Positions 1-13,458 of a stretch of 64,000 bases of DNA are shown here, in pieces (position 1 is the first letter of the stretch; the number at the start of each line of letters is the position of its first letter). The notes under the pieces were generated by a model that had not been told where the DNA came from, did no database searches, and saw nothing but the letters and a program-made list of their open reading frames with translations. A program made the translations under genes and the position numbers. Source of the DNA: Neocallimastix lanati (nom. inval.) (Eukaryota > Neocallimastigomycota > Neocallimastigomycetes > Neocallimastigales > Neocallimastigaceae); NCBI GenBank assembly GCA_016946835.1, contig JACVTC010000009.1, positions 336,001-400,000 on the forward strand, read 5' to 3'.

Positions 1-180
1 ATTAAAATTGTAGAATACTAAACTTAATTTCTAAAAAATTTGAAGAATAATAATTTTATTAAATAATTAATTAATATTATCATATAATATATGTTTTGTT
101 CATTTATTTATGTCTTTTTCATAGATTTATGTTATTAACATAAATAATGCTAATTTTACATAAAAATAATAAGTACTTGA

Positions 181-1215
181 TAAATAAATAATAAATAATA
201 AATAATAAATAATAAATAATAAATAATAAATGATAAATAATAATGAGTATTTATTAATAAATAATAAATAATAGATGATACATAAGAAATAATAAATAAT
301 AAATAATAAATAATAAATAATAAATAATAAATAATAAATAATAATAAATAATAATAAATAATAAATAATAAATAATAAATAATAAATAATAAATAATAAA
401 TAATAAATAATAAATAATAAATAATAAATAATAATATTGAGTATTTATTAATAAATAATAAATAATAGATGATACATAAGAAATAATAAATAATAAATAA
501 TAAATAATAAATAATAAATAATAAATAATAAATAATAAATAATAATAAATAATATGAGTATTTATTAATAAATAATAATAAATAATAAATAATAATAAGT
601 ATTTATTAATAAATAATAATAAATAATAAATAATAATATGAGTATTTATTAATAAATAATAATAAATAATAAATAATAATATAAGTATTTATTAATAAAT
701 AATAATAAATAATAAATAATAATATAAGTATTTATTAATAAATAATAATAAATAATAAATAATAATATGAGTATTTATTAATAAATAATAATAAATAATA
801 AATAATAATATGAGTATTTATTAATAAATAATAATAAATAATAAATAATAATATGAGTATTTATTAATAAATAATAATAAATAATAAATAATAATATGAA
901 TAAATAATAAATAATTGAATAATAAATAATAAATAATAAATAATAAATAATAAATAATAAATAATAAATAATAAATAATAATATGAGTATTTATTAATAA
1001 ATAATAATATATAATAAATAATAATATGAGTATTTATTAATAAATAATAAATAATTGAATAATAAATAATAAATAATAAATAATAAATAATAAATAATAA
1101 ATAATAAATAATAAATAATAAATTATAAATAATAAATTATAAATTATAAATAATAAATAATAAATAATAAATAAATAATAAATAATAGATGATACATAAG
1201 AAATAATAAATAATT
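181..1215. repeat. AATAAAT-type heptamer satellite with embedded longer units
   Basis: About 1 kb of nearly pure AATAAAT/ATAATAA repeats. It contains a 43-bp minisatellite (listed separately) and a block carrying ATAGATGATACATAAGAAAT, which occurs three times (about 271-290, 465-484 and 1185-1204). The first two copies are about 195 bp apart, which suggests a higher-order unit. No coding potential is seen. The same heptamer in the opposite orientation makes up the array at 45230-46420. Confidence 0.9.
556..897. repeat. 43-bp minisatellite with a 16-bp perfect palindrome
   Basis: The segment (G/A)AGTATTTATTAATAAATA recurs near 556, 598, 640, 682, 725, 768, 811 and 854. Spacing is 42-43 bp, settling at exactly 43 bp in the last copies. 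Each unit contains TATTTATTAATAAATA, which equals its own reverse complement. Units differ mainly in ATGAG versus ATAAG and in one heptamer. Confidence 0.85.
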
Positions 1216-2076
1216 AGTATATAGAATTAATAGGAAAATTTATAAAAATTGTGACGTTTTTTTGCTTTTTTATTTTTGTAATATAATGTGGCGTATTATT
1301 TAATACATAAATAAATTAATGAAAACGTAAAACTATTATTTAAATATTTTTATTTAAAAGAATATTTTATTTTTAAATTTAAAGAATATTTTTAATAAAA
1401 TAAAAATATATATATATTTATTTTATTTTTTTTTTAATTATTTACTTAATAATATTGTTCATAAGAAAAAAATTTTTTATGGCGTTAAATTAGACTATCA
1501 ACATGCCACATTACAAAATTAATTTATTTGGTTATTAAATTTTAAAAAAACTATGGTATATATTAATATATAATAAATAATAAACTATAAATATATATAA
1601 GCCACATTTTGTAATTATTCTAACATTACTACTTAAAATAAATAAATATATATGTATATAAAATAAATAAATATATATATAAATATATAACTAAAAATAA
1701 AAATAAATGAATGTATAAATATTATATTACATCAAATAAATAAATATATATATAAAAAAAACTATATATATATTTTTTTAATTTTCATATATATATATAT
1801 TTTTTATTTTTCACTTCTGTCTTTTAAAAAGAAGTACATTATATATAAATTAAGGAATAATTGAGTTTGTTTATTTATAATAATCATTTTTATAATTGAT
1901 AGAAATATCCTTAAGAAATATATATCATCTTAATTTAAAGGAATAAATCTTTAATTCATACAGATTAAAGAAATTGATGAATTCATTATTAATTTTGTCC
2001 GTAAAATGCTTATGACCCATTCTTATAAATTCCATGTCCATCGATTAATATATATATATATTTTTATTTTTATTTT

Positions 2077-2109
<33 letters not shown>

Positions 2110-2802
2110 TTATTTATTTATTTACTTATTTATTTATTTATTTATTATTTATTTATTTTTTTTTTTTGTTTATTTAAAAATATCATTTTGATTGTTAAAT
2201 AACTTTAATATTTTCAACTATATATATATGACTATATTTAAAACTTGCTTAATAAAAGGAGAAAAAAAAAAAAAAAAAAAAAAAACGGAAAACTATTAAA
2301 GTAATTGTTCTTATGAGTATATTATACTATATAAAAATAATATAACCTAATCATCAAATGTTATAATTGCTAATTTATTTAATCTCTCAAAATTGATAAT
2401 TACAATAATTATAAAAATTATACATATATATAAATTTCAAAAATAATATTGCAGCTAACAATTATACATGGAAATAAAATTTTTATTTTAATAATTTCAT
2501 ATTTAACCTTTAATCAAACCATCTTACTAATTTAATCAGCAATTAAATTTCAAAGTAAAATAATTATAATAATAATAATATTTACAATTTATATAAAATA
2601 AAATTTAAAAAATTTTATTATGATTAATCCTACAATTTTTTTTTTGATGTATCTGCACTATATTTTTTTCTTTTAAAATTATTAAATAAAAATCCAAACT
2701 CTCAAAAAGAAATATACATATAGATACTTCAATAATAAATATATAATTTAAAAAAAAAAATTTTATTTAATATATCCGGTATTAAAAAAAAAAAAAAAAA
2801 AA
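1216..2802. other. Intergenic AT-rich region, no gene seen
   Basis: Homopolymer-rich DNA with no convincing ORF. The only long open frame (about 2006-2191) is a poly-T/TTTA translation. The block 1268-1520 is bounded by inverted copies of GCCACATTACAAAA (see findings), and another GCCACATTTTGTAAT lies at about 1602. A short mixed-composition patch at 1990-2045 is not recognisable. Confidence 0.6.
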
Positions 2803-3205
2803 AGATAATTTATCAAATAACAAAGGAAACCTTCAAATTTAAAATAAAAAAAATATCCATTGTCAATAAACTTTTTAATTCTTATTTTATTTTATTTTAT
2901 TTATTTTTTTTTTTTTTTTTTTATTTTTTTTTTTTTTTTTTTCAATTTTTTATTTAAACTTATCAAAAAGGTTATTTTTAAAATAAATAAATAAATAATA
3001 ATAATAATATTAATATCAATAATAATAATAAAAAAGATAATTAATTAAATAACAAAGAAAAACTTCAAACTTTAAATAAATAAATATATATATATATTTA
3101 TATAAAATATCCATTGTCAATAAACTATTTAATTCTTATTTTACTTTTTTTTTTTTTAAAAATTTTTATTTAAAATTATCAAAAAGGTTATTTTTAAAAT
3201 AAAAT
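2803..3205. repeat. Local tandem duplication of about 190 bp
   Basis: Two diverged copies, about 2803-2990 and 3035-3205. Both contain a GATAATT...AAATAACAAAG start, the segment ATATCCATTGTCAATAAACT, a poly-T stretch, and an end reading TCAAAAAGGTTATTTTTAAA. They differ mainly in homopolymer length and in a TATA insertion in the second copy. No coding role is seen. Confidence 0.75.
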
Positions 3206-3626
3206 AAAAAAAAAAAAAAAAAAAAAATTATTCAATATATATAGCATCAGTTTACAATGATATTAGAAAATATTTTTTATTTTCTCTTAATAGAGTATCA
3301 GGCTACGCTTATATAAAATTTGGACTGTACTATGCACTATTAACAAAGTAAATATATATATATTATTATTATTAAAACATTTTAATAAAACAATATCAAT
3401 ATAAAGTATTTTAGTTAATAAAAAAATTATTTTATCTCCTCTAAAAAGGTTTAATGTTTCTTTAAATATAAGAGGGGTAAAAAATATATAAAATAAAATA
3501 AATAATGATAAAATAAAAAAAAATAAAGTATTTTCTATGTTAAAATTTCTTTATTATAAAATATATTTTTAAAAAATTGGTAACTTATTATAAAGTAAAA
3601 GTTTATCGGAGTGTTTTTTTTTTATC

Positions 3627-3664
<38 letters not shown>

Positions 3665-5083
3665 TTTATTAATAATTTAAATAAATAGATAATAACATAA
3701 TAATAACAAGTAATAAACAATATTAAAAATACATATATTATCTGATATTATTCTATCATAATTATTTTTATTTCACAAAAAAAAAAAAAAAATATATATA
3801 TATATAAAATAAAACTAAATATTCATTTTTTTTTATATACATATTATAAAGAGGTATTTTAGAAGATGGCTATCTTTTCAAAGAAAATGCGTATAACTAT
3901 ATGTCTTCTTTAGTTATAGAGATCGAGGTCTTTTGTAATTAATTGATTAGTCAAGTCAAGTGAATATTGGATTTTATGATACTTTAAAAAAAAAAAAAAA
4001 AAACAGAAAAGGTTTTCGTTCAAATATTGGGTTGATATTTTTATCTTTAATCAAAATAAAATAAAAATATTGAATATTGTCATAATATATATAAAAAAAA
4101 ATTATTTTTTTATATTTAAATGAAAATTTAAAATTATAATGGTAATAATATCAGAAGATTGATTAGGACACATAACATTACCCAAGTGGTTAAGAAAATA
4201 AGAAGATATTAAAAGAAAAGAAGGAAAAAAAAATTTTTTTTTTATTTATTTTTTCTTTTTTTTTTTTAGTCTGTTATGAAAATTTTTTCTTTAGCATATG
4301 ATAATGATCCTGTCTACTAAAATATATATATATATATATATATAATAATTATTATATATATATAATTATATAATTATTATTATAATAATTATTATTATTA
4401 AATTAATGGGATTAAATATAATAAGAATTATAGGATTTTTCATTATATGAAAACAAAAAAACTAAAATGAAAGTAAAAATCAATATAAAGTTAACTATTA
4501 AAGGAAAGTATAATTTTTATTTATTTATTTTTTTTTTAAACTTCGTAAAAATTTAGATGATTAATATATTATATGCTATTTAAAATTTGTCGATTTTAAA
4601 TTGATTAATTATTTATTATATTCATAAGTTATTTTTTTTATAAATAAAAAAAAAAATATTATCCTATAATCAACATAAATAATCTAAATATAATACTATA
4701 TTTATCTATATTTATAGATCATTAAATACTTTAATACTATTAATAATAATAATATAAATAATTTATATATAAAATATTATTATATTTTAAATATTCATTA
4801 TTATTTAATAGCTTTAAATTATGAATAATATAATCTATTATTTTAATTTAATTTTAATATTTTAATTTTATTTTTAAAAACATTAATATTTAGTTAAAAA
4901 CTTCTTCTGATATTAATATTTAAAAATTAAAATTAATATGATTTAAAATTTTTATTTTTATTTTATTTTATTTTTTTTTTTTTAATTTATAATTTTTCAA
5001 TTATCACAAGTATTAATTTCTGTACATATAATAATAATAATAAATATTAAAAAAAAAAAAAGTTTTTTTTATATTTTTTAAAT

Positions 5084-5119
<36 letters not shown>

Positions 5120-5308
5120 CATTTTGGTAAAATTTTATAAAATTTTTCTTTTTCTTTTATATCATTCCAAACTTTATATTATAAAAACCTTAAATAAAAA
5201 ATAAATATATTAAGATTAATTTGATTTTTGATTTTAAAAAAATATATGCATGTATATAAATATGTTTCAAATGTATATACTATATAAAATAAAAAAATTA
5301 TTAAAAAA
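3206..5308. other. Intergenic region upstream of the ankyrin gene
   Basis: Mostly low-complexity AT DNA. The stretch 3850-3942 (+) is open for 30 codons with unusually mixed base content (it reads RGILEDGYLFKE and onward) and follows an AG. It could be a stray exon or a pseudogene fragment, but I do not recognise it and no start or partner exon is visible. Nothing else here is supportable as a gene. Confidence 0.45.
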
Positions 5309-5458
5309 AATTATATGAAATTACATATAGTATGAACAATATAAATTTTAAATTTATATATTAAATAAAATAATTATTATATTATATATATAAGAAGTAA
5401 AGTAAAAAAAAAAAAAAAAAAATTATATGGAATTACAAATAGTATGAATAATATAAAT
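5309..5458 (+). promoter_or_regulatory. Duplicated leader with short uORFs overlapping start codons
   Basis: A 38-bp segment, 5309-5346, is repeated at 5421-5458 with three mismatches, and the second copy contains the start of the ankyrin gene. In each copy a six-codon uORF (5315-5335, MKLHIV; 5427-5447, MELQIV) ends in TGA overlapping the next ATG as ATGA. In copy 1 that ATG (5332) opens a decoy ORF of ten codons starting MNNIN that stops at 5364. In copy 2 it is the start of the real ORF at 5444, which also begins MNNIN. A role in reinitiation is inference; the layout is directly visible. Confidence 0.6.
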
Positions 5459-7936
5459 GAAGAAATTATTAAATTAATTAAAAGACAAGATGAAATAGAA
5501 TTAAGACGTTTCATTAAAAAAAATATTGAAAATATTAATATTAATAGGGACATATTAAGAGTGGCAGTTATATATAAAAATTATAATTTAATATATTATT
5601 TAATTACACTAAAAAATGGAGAAGAATCTGATATCATATATAATTTATATAAAGATGACTTACTTGATAGAAGAGTTTTTAAATTTATAATTACTTGTAA
5701 TTGTAAATTAAATCTTTCAAAATATATTAAACTGTTTTTAATGGACCAAAAACTTGATCTTATTAAAGTCATTTTTGAGTATTATATAATGGATAATCAC
5801 TTTATTTTAAAGTTACTTGAATTCTCTAAATATAAACTTAAAATTTCAAATAAAAAATTGGAGGAAATGATATTAAATGAAAAAAATAAAATTAATATTA
5901 ATATAGAAGATGATGAGGGGAAGATACCACTTCATATTTTATGTCATCAATGTAATAATGTAAAATTATTGAAATGTTTTTTGGATATTGGAAGTATAAT
6001 AGATAAAAGAGATAAGAATGGGAGAACCCCTCTCATTTATGCATGTGATACAAGTAACATGAGTGAAGCCATGATAAAATGTTTAATTGATCAAGGGGCC
6101 AATGTTAATATAGAGGATAAGGATAAAAATACGGCATTAACTAAATTACTTCATATATATTGTAAATATGGTTTAATTGATGGTTTAATGAATTCATTAC
6201 AATATTTGATAGATCATGGTGCCTCTATCAATCAAATGAATAATAAAAAACAAACTCCCTTATCTATAGCGTTCAAAAGGTATTGTAAAGTTGAAAGAGC
6301 GAGGGAGGATGAAATATATTTATTGAAATACCTAATCCATTGTGGAGCAAATGTTAATGTAAAAGTTTTAGGACAAAAAAGTTTATTACATGCTGCATGT
6401 GCTAATAATTATGACATACTCATTAGATATTTAATTGAAGGGGGAGCAGATATTAATTTACAAGATGAAGTTGGAAAGACTCCATTAATTTGTTCATGCG
6501 AATCGAATAATGGAGAAATTGAAACCATAAAATATTTGGTAGAGCAAGGAGCATGTATAAATAAAACCGACAATCTATTAAATACACCATTACATTTTGT
6601 ATGTCGCCATAATTATTTAAATCCAATAAAGTATTTAGTACAACAGAATGCAAATATTAATGCTCAAAATTCATTGAAGGAGACCCCTTTGATTACTGCA
6701 CTATTTCAATATAAGAATCCTAAAGATATAAATCTTAATATAATAAAATATTTAGTAGAACATGATGCTGATGTCAATATAGAAAATATGGGAGGTGAAA
6801 CACCATTAATTCTTGCTTGCAATTTTGTCGATATAGAATTTAGCGTTACTGAAGAAATGATAAGATTCCTTGTTGATCATGGAGCAGATCCTAATAAAAA
6901 AAATAATATGGGACATTTCCCTTTATTTTGTATATTTAAAGATCAAACGACAGTTAAGTTGAATGAAATTCTTATAGATAGAGAAAAATATTTAATTGAT
7001 CATGGAGCCTGTGTTAATTCTGAGGATATAAATGGGAAAACCATATTACATTATGCATGTATGTATGAAGATATAGATTTTGTTCAATTTTTAATAAAAC
7101 ACGGAGCAAATATAAATAAAGAGGACATGGAAGGTAATACCCCTTTGTATTATGCCTATAAAGCAAACTATTTAAATAATGAATTAATCCTTTATTTAAT
7201 TGATAATGGTGCTTATCTTAATAATAAAGAAAAAAATATAGATGCTTTATTATCTCATTTTTGTTCTATTAATTGTAGAAAATATAAAGTTTTATTATCT
7301 GTTATTAAACACCTTATAGAAAAGGGGGCCTATGTTAATGTAGAAAATAGTAAAGGAGAAACACCACTAACTCAACTATTTTTTAAATATTATTATGATA
7401 GTAATTACTTTGAAAAATATCCAGATGATTTAGTCGAAATCTTAAAATATTTAATTAATCAGGGAGCAGGTGTAAATAAGGAAGATTCTAAAAATTATAT
7501 TCCTTTGACTTATGCCTTTTATCGATACATTAATTCTAACTTTAATGACAAAGAATTTAACGTTATAAAATATTTAATAGAGCATGGGGCCGTGATTAAT
7601 CAAAACTGCAAACAACAAAAAACCATTCTAAATTTAGCGTGCAAAAAAAATGCTGAAATTCTTGTGACCTATTTAGTAGATCATGATGCTAATGTAAATA
7701 GTAAGGATGAATACGGTCAAACTCCATTAATTACGGCATGTAAATCGAACAATATAAATGAAAATATTGTGAAATGCTTACTATCTCATGGTGCTGATGC
7801 CAGTATAGAAGATATGGAAGGGAAAAACGCATTAAACTATGTGAATGAAGCAGAAAATGTCAATGAAATAGTTAAAAAATTATTGATGGATAGTATCGCT
7901 AGTTCTAAAAAAGCAAAGAAAAGAAAATTAAATTAA
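5444..7936 (+). CDS. Single-exon ankyrin-repeat protein (830 aa)
   Basis: The protein probably binds other proteins; ankyrin repeats are scaffolds without catalysis, and no enzymatic domain is visible. Residues 1 to about 150 form a helical leader without clear repeats. From about 165 to 810 there are about 18 degenerate ankyrin repeats, recognised by xGxTPL starts (EGKIPL, NGRTPL, VGKTPL, GGETPL, EGNTPL, KGETPL, YGQTPL) and by LIDHGAxVN-type ends. The C-terminus is basic (KKAKKRKLN) and could be a nuclear localisation signal. The frame is intact and intronless, in contrast to the intron-rich genes around it; this fits expansion by duplication or retroposition, which is inference. The start at 5444 follows a poly-A stretch and a short overlapping uORF. 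A decayed relative may lie just downstream at 8800-9480. The specific partner or role is unknown. Confidence 0.93.
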   Translation: MNNINEEIIKLIKRQDEIELRRFIKKNIENININRDILRVAVIYKNYNLIYYLITLKNGEESDIIYNLYKDDLLDRRVFKFIITCNCKLNLSKYIKLFLMDQKLDLIKVIFEYYIMDNHFILKLLEFSKYKLKISNKKLEEMILNEKNKININIEDDEGKIPLHILCHQCNNVKLLKCFLDIGSIIDKRDKNGRTPLIYACDTSNMSEAMIKCLIDQGANVNIEDKDKNTALTKLLHIYCKYGLIDGLMNSLQYLIDHGASINQMNNKKQTPLSIAFKRYCKVERAREDEIYLLKYLIHCGANVNVKVLGQKSLLHAACANNYDILIRYLIEGGADINLQDEVGKTPLICSCESNNGEIETIKYLVEQGACINKTDNLLNTPLHFVCRHNYLNPIKYLVQQNANINAQNSLKETPLITALFQYKNPKDINLNIIKYLVEHDADVNIENMGGETPLILACNFVDIEFSVTEEMIRFLVDHGADPNKKNNMGHFPLFCIFKDQTTVKLNEILIDREKYLIDHGACVNSEDINGKTILHYACMYEDIDFVQFLIKHGANINKEDMEGNTPLYYAYKANYLNNELILYLIDNGAYLNNKEKNIDALLSHFCSINCRKYKVLLSVIKHLIEKGAYVNVENSKGETPLTQLFFKYYYDSNYFEKYPDDLVEILKYLINQGAGVNKEDSKNYIPLTYAFYRYINSNFNDKEFNVIKYLIEHGAVINQNCKQQKTILNLACKKNAEILVTYLVDHDANVNSKDEYGQTPLITACKSNNINENIVKCLLSHGADASIEDMEGKNALNYVNEAENVNEIVKKLLMDSIASSKKAKKRKLN

Positions 7937-8096
7937 AATTTATATATTTTTTTTTAAAGTAATTAATACATTATTAAAAAAAAATAGTATATTATCCAAA
8001 TAAATAAATAATAAATATAAAGTTATTTACATAGATTTGAGATTATTAAAATTGTTTAATTAATGATAATTAAATAATAGTTAGTATACCTTAACG

Positions 8097-8131
<35 letters not shown>

Positions 8132-8799
8132 TTTTAAAACATATATAAATAAATTAGTTAATGTCAAAAATCATCTGTATGATCATATATAATAAAGTAA
8201 AAAATTAAATATAAAGCTTAATTATTATGAAATATAGAATATTAAAGTTTAGTTGTATGCAATAATAACAATATTATTATAATTAATATTACTAACTATA
8301 TAAACTTTTAATATAAATATATTATAGAATGAAGATTTTTATTAACATTCACAAGAGAATTTTAATTTAAAAATTTTTTTTTCAGTCATTGGTTTATTAA
8401 TCCCGAAAAAGACAAATATATCTTTTTCGTTTTATATACTAAAAATAGAGAGAATTGATAATTCTGAGGTTAATAAAATTTATTTATATTTATTTTTATT
8501 AATGAATTTATAAAAATAAATATAAGAAATTATGTTTTTTTTTTTTTGTTATAAAGAAAAAAAAAAAGTTATCCTCATATTACTGTTATATTTAAAAATT
8601 ATGAGGAAGTTAATGGAGTTGATATATATATATATAAATATCATTAGACTAGTTCAATAACGCCTTTAAAAATAATTAAAAAAAAAAAAAAAAAAAAAAA
8701 TGAAAATTTAATAAAATTATACAATATTTAATTAAATATCATATTAGAATCAATAGAAATAATTTTCAAAGATATCCTCACTAATAATAGTATAGTAAT
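7937..8799. other. Intergenic AT-rich region, nothing recognised
   Basis: This is the 3' flank of the ankyrin gene. It contains poly-T at about 8099-8129, poly-A at about 8679-8700 and mixed AT sequence. No open frame longer than a few tens of codons is seen, and there is no RNA gene signature. Confidence 0.6.
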
Positions 8800-9480
<681 letters not shown>

Positions 9481-9553
9481 AAATTTAAAATTTAATTTGT
9501 AATATATTTTTTGTACATTTAATTACATGTATTCTGAATAAATATAATTAAAT

Positions 9554-9715
9554 AGATAAATATAAATTTATCCTTTAATTATATAATATTAAAAACTATT
9601 AGAAATTATACTTTTTTAAAAAAAAAAGTATAATTATTCTAGATAAATATAAATTTATCCTTTAATTATATAATATTAAAAAATATTAGAAATTATACTT
9701 TTTTAAAAAAAAAAT
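9554..9715. repeat. 87-bp direct tandem duplication
   Basis: AGATAAATATAAATTTATCC begins copies at 9554 and 9641. Both continue through TTAATTATATAATATTAAAA, TATTAGAAATTATAC and a T6/A-run. They differ by single bases and by A-run length. The segment has no coding potential. Confidence 0.9.
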
Positions 9716-9962
9716 AACTCGATGTTATTACAATTTTTACATAAATATTTAGAAAATAAAAAAAGGTAAAAGAAAAAAAAAATTGTTTATTTCTAACAGT
9801 TATTATATAATAGAAAAATATATATATATATTCTTTTATTTTGATAAACATTTGGACTGATACAAATAAATATGATAAAAAGATAATTTATTAAATCTTT
9901 AAATAGTATATAATTCAAATTCTAATATATAAATACATAAATAAATTAATAAATTACTAATT

Positions 9963-9999
<37 letters not shown>

Positions 10000-10489
10000 G
10001 TTTATAAAGAAATATAATTATTTCTTCTTTTTTATACATTTTTAAATATGCCACATTTTATATTATTTTTAGTTTTTATAAATCTCTATTAATAAGGTTT
10101 GTTATTTATTTATAATTTTATAGAGATAATCATAAAACTAAATTAAAAGGTTAAATTGAATATATTAAATATATAGTTATAAAGAGGGATATATATTGCA
10201 TATTTTAAAGTTTTTTTTTTTTTTTTTTTTTAGTAAAAAAACTCTAAAAAAAAAGTATTAAAGTTATAAAAAATATTTTTTTTAAACAGTATTATATATA
10301 TCTAATAACTTTTAAGCCATTATCAAAAAAAGAATTCGGTTAAAATATAATTGGATACAAAATTATTATATATTTTATCTTTTTTTTTTTTTTTTTTATT
10401 TTATTTTATTCATATATTTAATAACTATCATTTATTTATTATTGAAAGGTGGTTAAGTTTTTTTTTTTTTACTCAATATATCAATTACT

Positions 10490-10526
<37 letters not shown>

Positions 10527-11423
10527 GGTGGAATCTATGAATAAATATTATTCTAAATTTAAACAAAACATTATTTTATTAATCATGATAAAAATATGTT
10601 ATATTAAATACTTTATATATGAGTATTGTTTATTTAATACTATTTAAAAAAATATATGATATATATATATATATAAATTAAAAAAAAAATATATATTTTA
10701 AATTATATATTTATAGATATTATATCATCACTGAATTCTAATTTTATTTAGTAATAATTGTTATAAAAATATTACATTTTAATAATATATTGAAAAGTAT
10801 AATAAATAATAAATAATAAATAAATAATAATTGAAATTTCTTTTGAAATTAGTTTAAAACCTATTAATAATATTGATACTATTTAAAAATTACTTCTTTT
10901 TTTATACAATAATTAAATCATGATATTAATTATTAATACATGCTCTTAATTATTTTTATTATTATTATTATAATTATTGTTACTATTATTATTATTATTA
11001 TTATTATTTAAATTATTTACAGTATTAAATATTAAATCAAAAAATTGAAAATATAAAAAAATTAATAATTAAAAAAGATATTTGTTTTTTTTTTTTTTAA
11101 TATATACAATAAAATATGGTTATGATATTGGTATTTAGTAAATTTTTAAAAGGAAAGAAACAATTAACACACTATTAATAATATAAAAATAATATTAGAA
11201 TCAAATATTAATGATATTAATCTTAATTGATTAAATAATATGGTTTCACTAATATTTATCATTTTCATAAAGTGTATTATTATTTAATAAATAATATTTT
11301 TTTTTTTTATTTTATTTTATTTTTAAATAAACTTAATTTAAATAGGTTAATTTTAAAATTGTTTAATGATAAAGATGATAATCATTAATATATGGAGAAA
11401 TAGTATTAATATTAGCCACTTTT

Positions 11424-11720
11424 GATTAAAAATAAAAAAAAAAAAAAAATTTAATATTTAATTTCTTTAAAGCATCATTATTACTGAATGAATAATAAAA
11501 GTGTATATTCTTTTTTTTTTTTTAATATAATTAATTGTAAAATATTAATTTGAATGATTAAAAATAAAAAAAAAAAAAAAATTAATTTAATATTTAATTT
11601 CTTAATTTAATATTTAATTTCTTAATTTAATATTTAATTTCTTTAATTTCTTTATAAAGTCAAAGCATCACTATTACTGAATGAATAATAAAAGTGTATA
11701 TGCTTTTTTTTTTTTTTAAA
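11424..11720. repeat. Local duplication with an internal 20-bp triplication
   Basis: Copy 1 (about 11424-11520) and copy 2 (about 11556-11718) both run GATTAAAAATAAA, an A-run, TTTAATATTTAATTTCTT, then AAAGCATCA and TATTACTGAATGAATAATAA, ending AAAAGTGTATAT and a T-run. Copy 2 has the 20-bp unit around TAATTTAATATTTAATTTCT repeated three times (11583-11641). Confidence 0.85.
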
Positions 11721-13458
11721 TAATTATAAATTAATGAGTATAAATAATTGATATATTATAATATAACTTTGACATTAATGTCTAAGTAAAAAATAGAATT
11801 AAAATATATGAATCATAACTACTTACACATTTAAATATCAAATTTTAAAGATATTTATTAAATGAATTCAATATATAAATATTAAAAATTAAATAATATA
11901 ATAATAAAAATTAAAACATTATATATAATTTCAAAAATAATTTAATTTTATTTTATAAGTATTATTAATATTATTCTTTGAAAAAAAAAAAAAAAAAAAA
12001 AAATCAACTTATAGAATTTTGCTTTTATTACAATATATATATTATTATATATATTTTATATATATTTATATACTTATTAATTATGATATTTTTTTAATAT
12101 TATTATATTATATTTATATAAATATTTATATTTTGTATTATTTATATAATTAATTCCTGTTTATATTAATTTAATACTTCATTTTGAATTGCTAAAAATA
12201 ATTATTTTAGATTCCTATTTTTTGTGAAAAAATAAAATAAAAAAAAAAAAAAAAAAATGTGTATTCTATTAAATATCATAATAGTTATTTTAAATAATAG
12301 AAATATTTCAAAATTAAAAAAAAAAAAAAAAAAAAAAAAGGAGATATATATATAGATATAGATATAGATAAAAAGTTAATATAAATTCTGAAAATTATTA
12401 TATACTTTTAATATTAATTATACTCAATATTCATTTAGATTATTATATATAAAAATATATTGTATTACAAAAAGGAAAAAATGTTTAATAATGTATATAT
12501 TATATACTTTTTTTTTTTTTTTTTTTTTTAATTATTATGTTTATATAATAATAATTTAAGTTTTCATATTTTTAAAAGATTAATAAACTAATATTTTATT
12601 CAAATAAAAAAATCAATAATTTATATTTGACAATTTAAATATTCAGTTATAAAAATTTTTAATTAATATTTTTTTATTTTGAATAATAATACATTGATTC
12701 ATTTTCATACTTATATTTAACTTTATGTTAACTTTATTTACTTCAAATTCGAATGATTATTATTATTAGTGTACTTTAATTAATAATTAGGTTTTATTCA
12801 TTATTTAAATGCTAGTTATTTAAAAAAAAAAAATAATAATTAATTCAAATTCTTAATAATTGTCTTATATATACAATTTTTTTTTTTTTTTTTTTTTATA
12901 ATATTTTGTATTTATTTATATTTTATTTTTATCTATTATTTTTTAATTAATTTTATTTATTCAAAAACAATTGAAAATGAATGATGATAATGGTGATAAT
13001 AAAGATTAAAATAAATTTTTAAATTTAATAATAAATAATATATAATATATGCGTTATGTAATAAATTTAAATATTAAAAATTAATATGACAAAAAAAAAA
13101 AAATAAATAAATATTCTTAAAGATTTATTAACATTAATTTTTATTATACTAATATGTTGATTTATTTCCTTTTTTTTTCCTTCTTTTTTATAATATCAAC
13201 ACAAATTCAAAAGTTAATAAAATGAAAATCAAAATACTAATTATCATAAAGTATTGATTGCTTGAATTTTATTAGTTGATCCTAACATTTTCAAAAATAA
13301 AGTTATAAATAAATTTTTTTGTCCTATTAATTTATTATATCACAAATGGGTTAATAAAAAATAAAACAAAAAAATTTTTTTTTAAAGAAATTAATTATAT
13401 TACAATAATTAATATTGATTATAGAATTACACTTATATATATAACTTTTTTTTTTTTT

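Noticed and set aside
181-1215. CRISPR-like regular spacing of repeats
   Set aside because: The spacing comes from a satellite whose 'spacers' are the same heptamers; no unique spacers and no cas genes are present.
2006-2191. Open frame of 61 residues, mostly Ile/Phe/Tyr
   Set aside because: It translates a T-run and TTTA repeats; there is no codon variety and no conserved motif.
4178-4200. CCCAAGTGGTTAAGA resembling a tRNA D-arm
   Set aside because: No matching acceptor stem, anticodon arm or GGTTCGAATCC-like T-arm follows.
6453-6653. Antisense open frame within the ankyrin gene
   Set aside because: The sense frame is a clear repeat protein; the antisense frame is a shadow.
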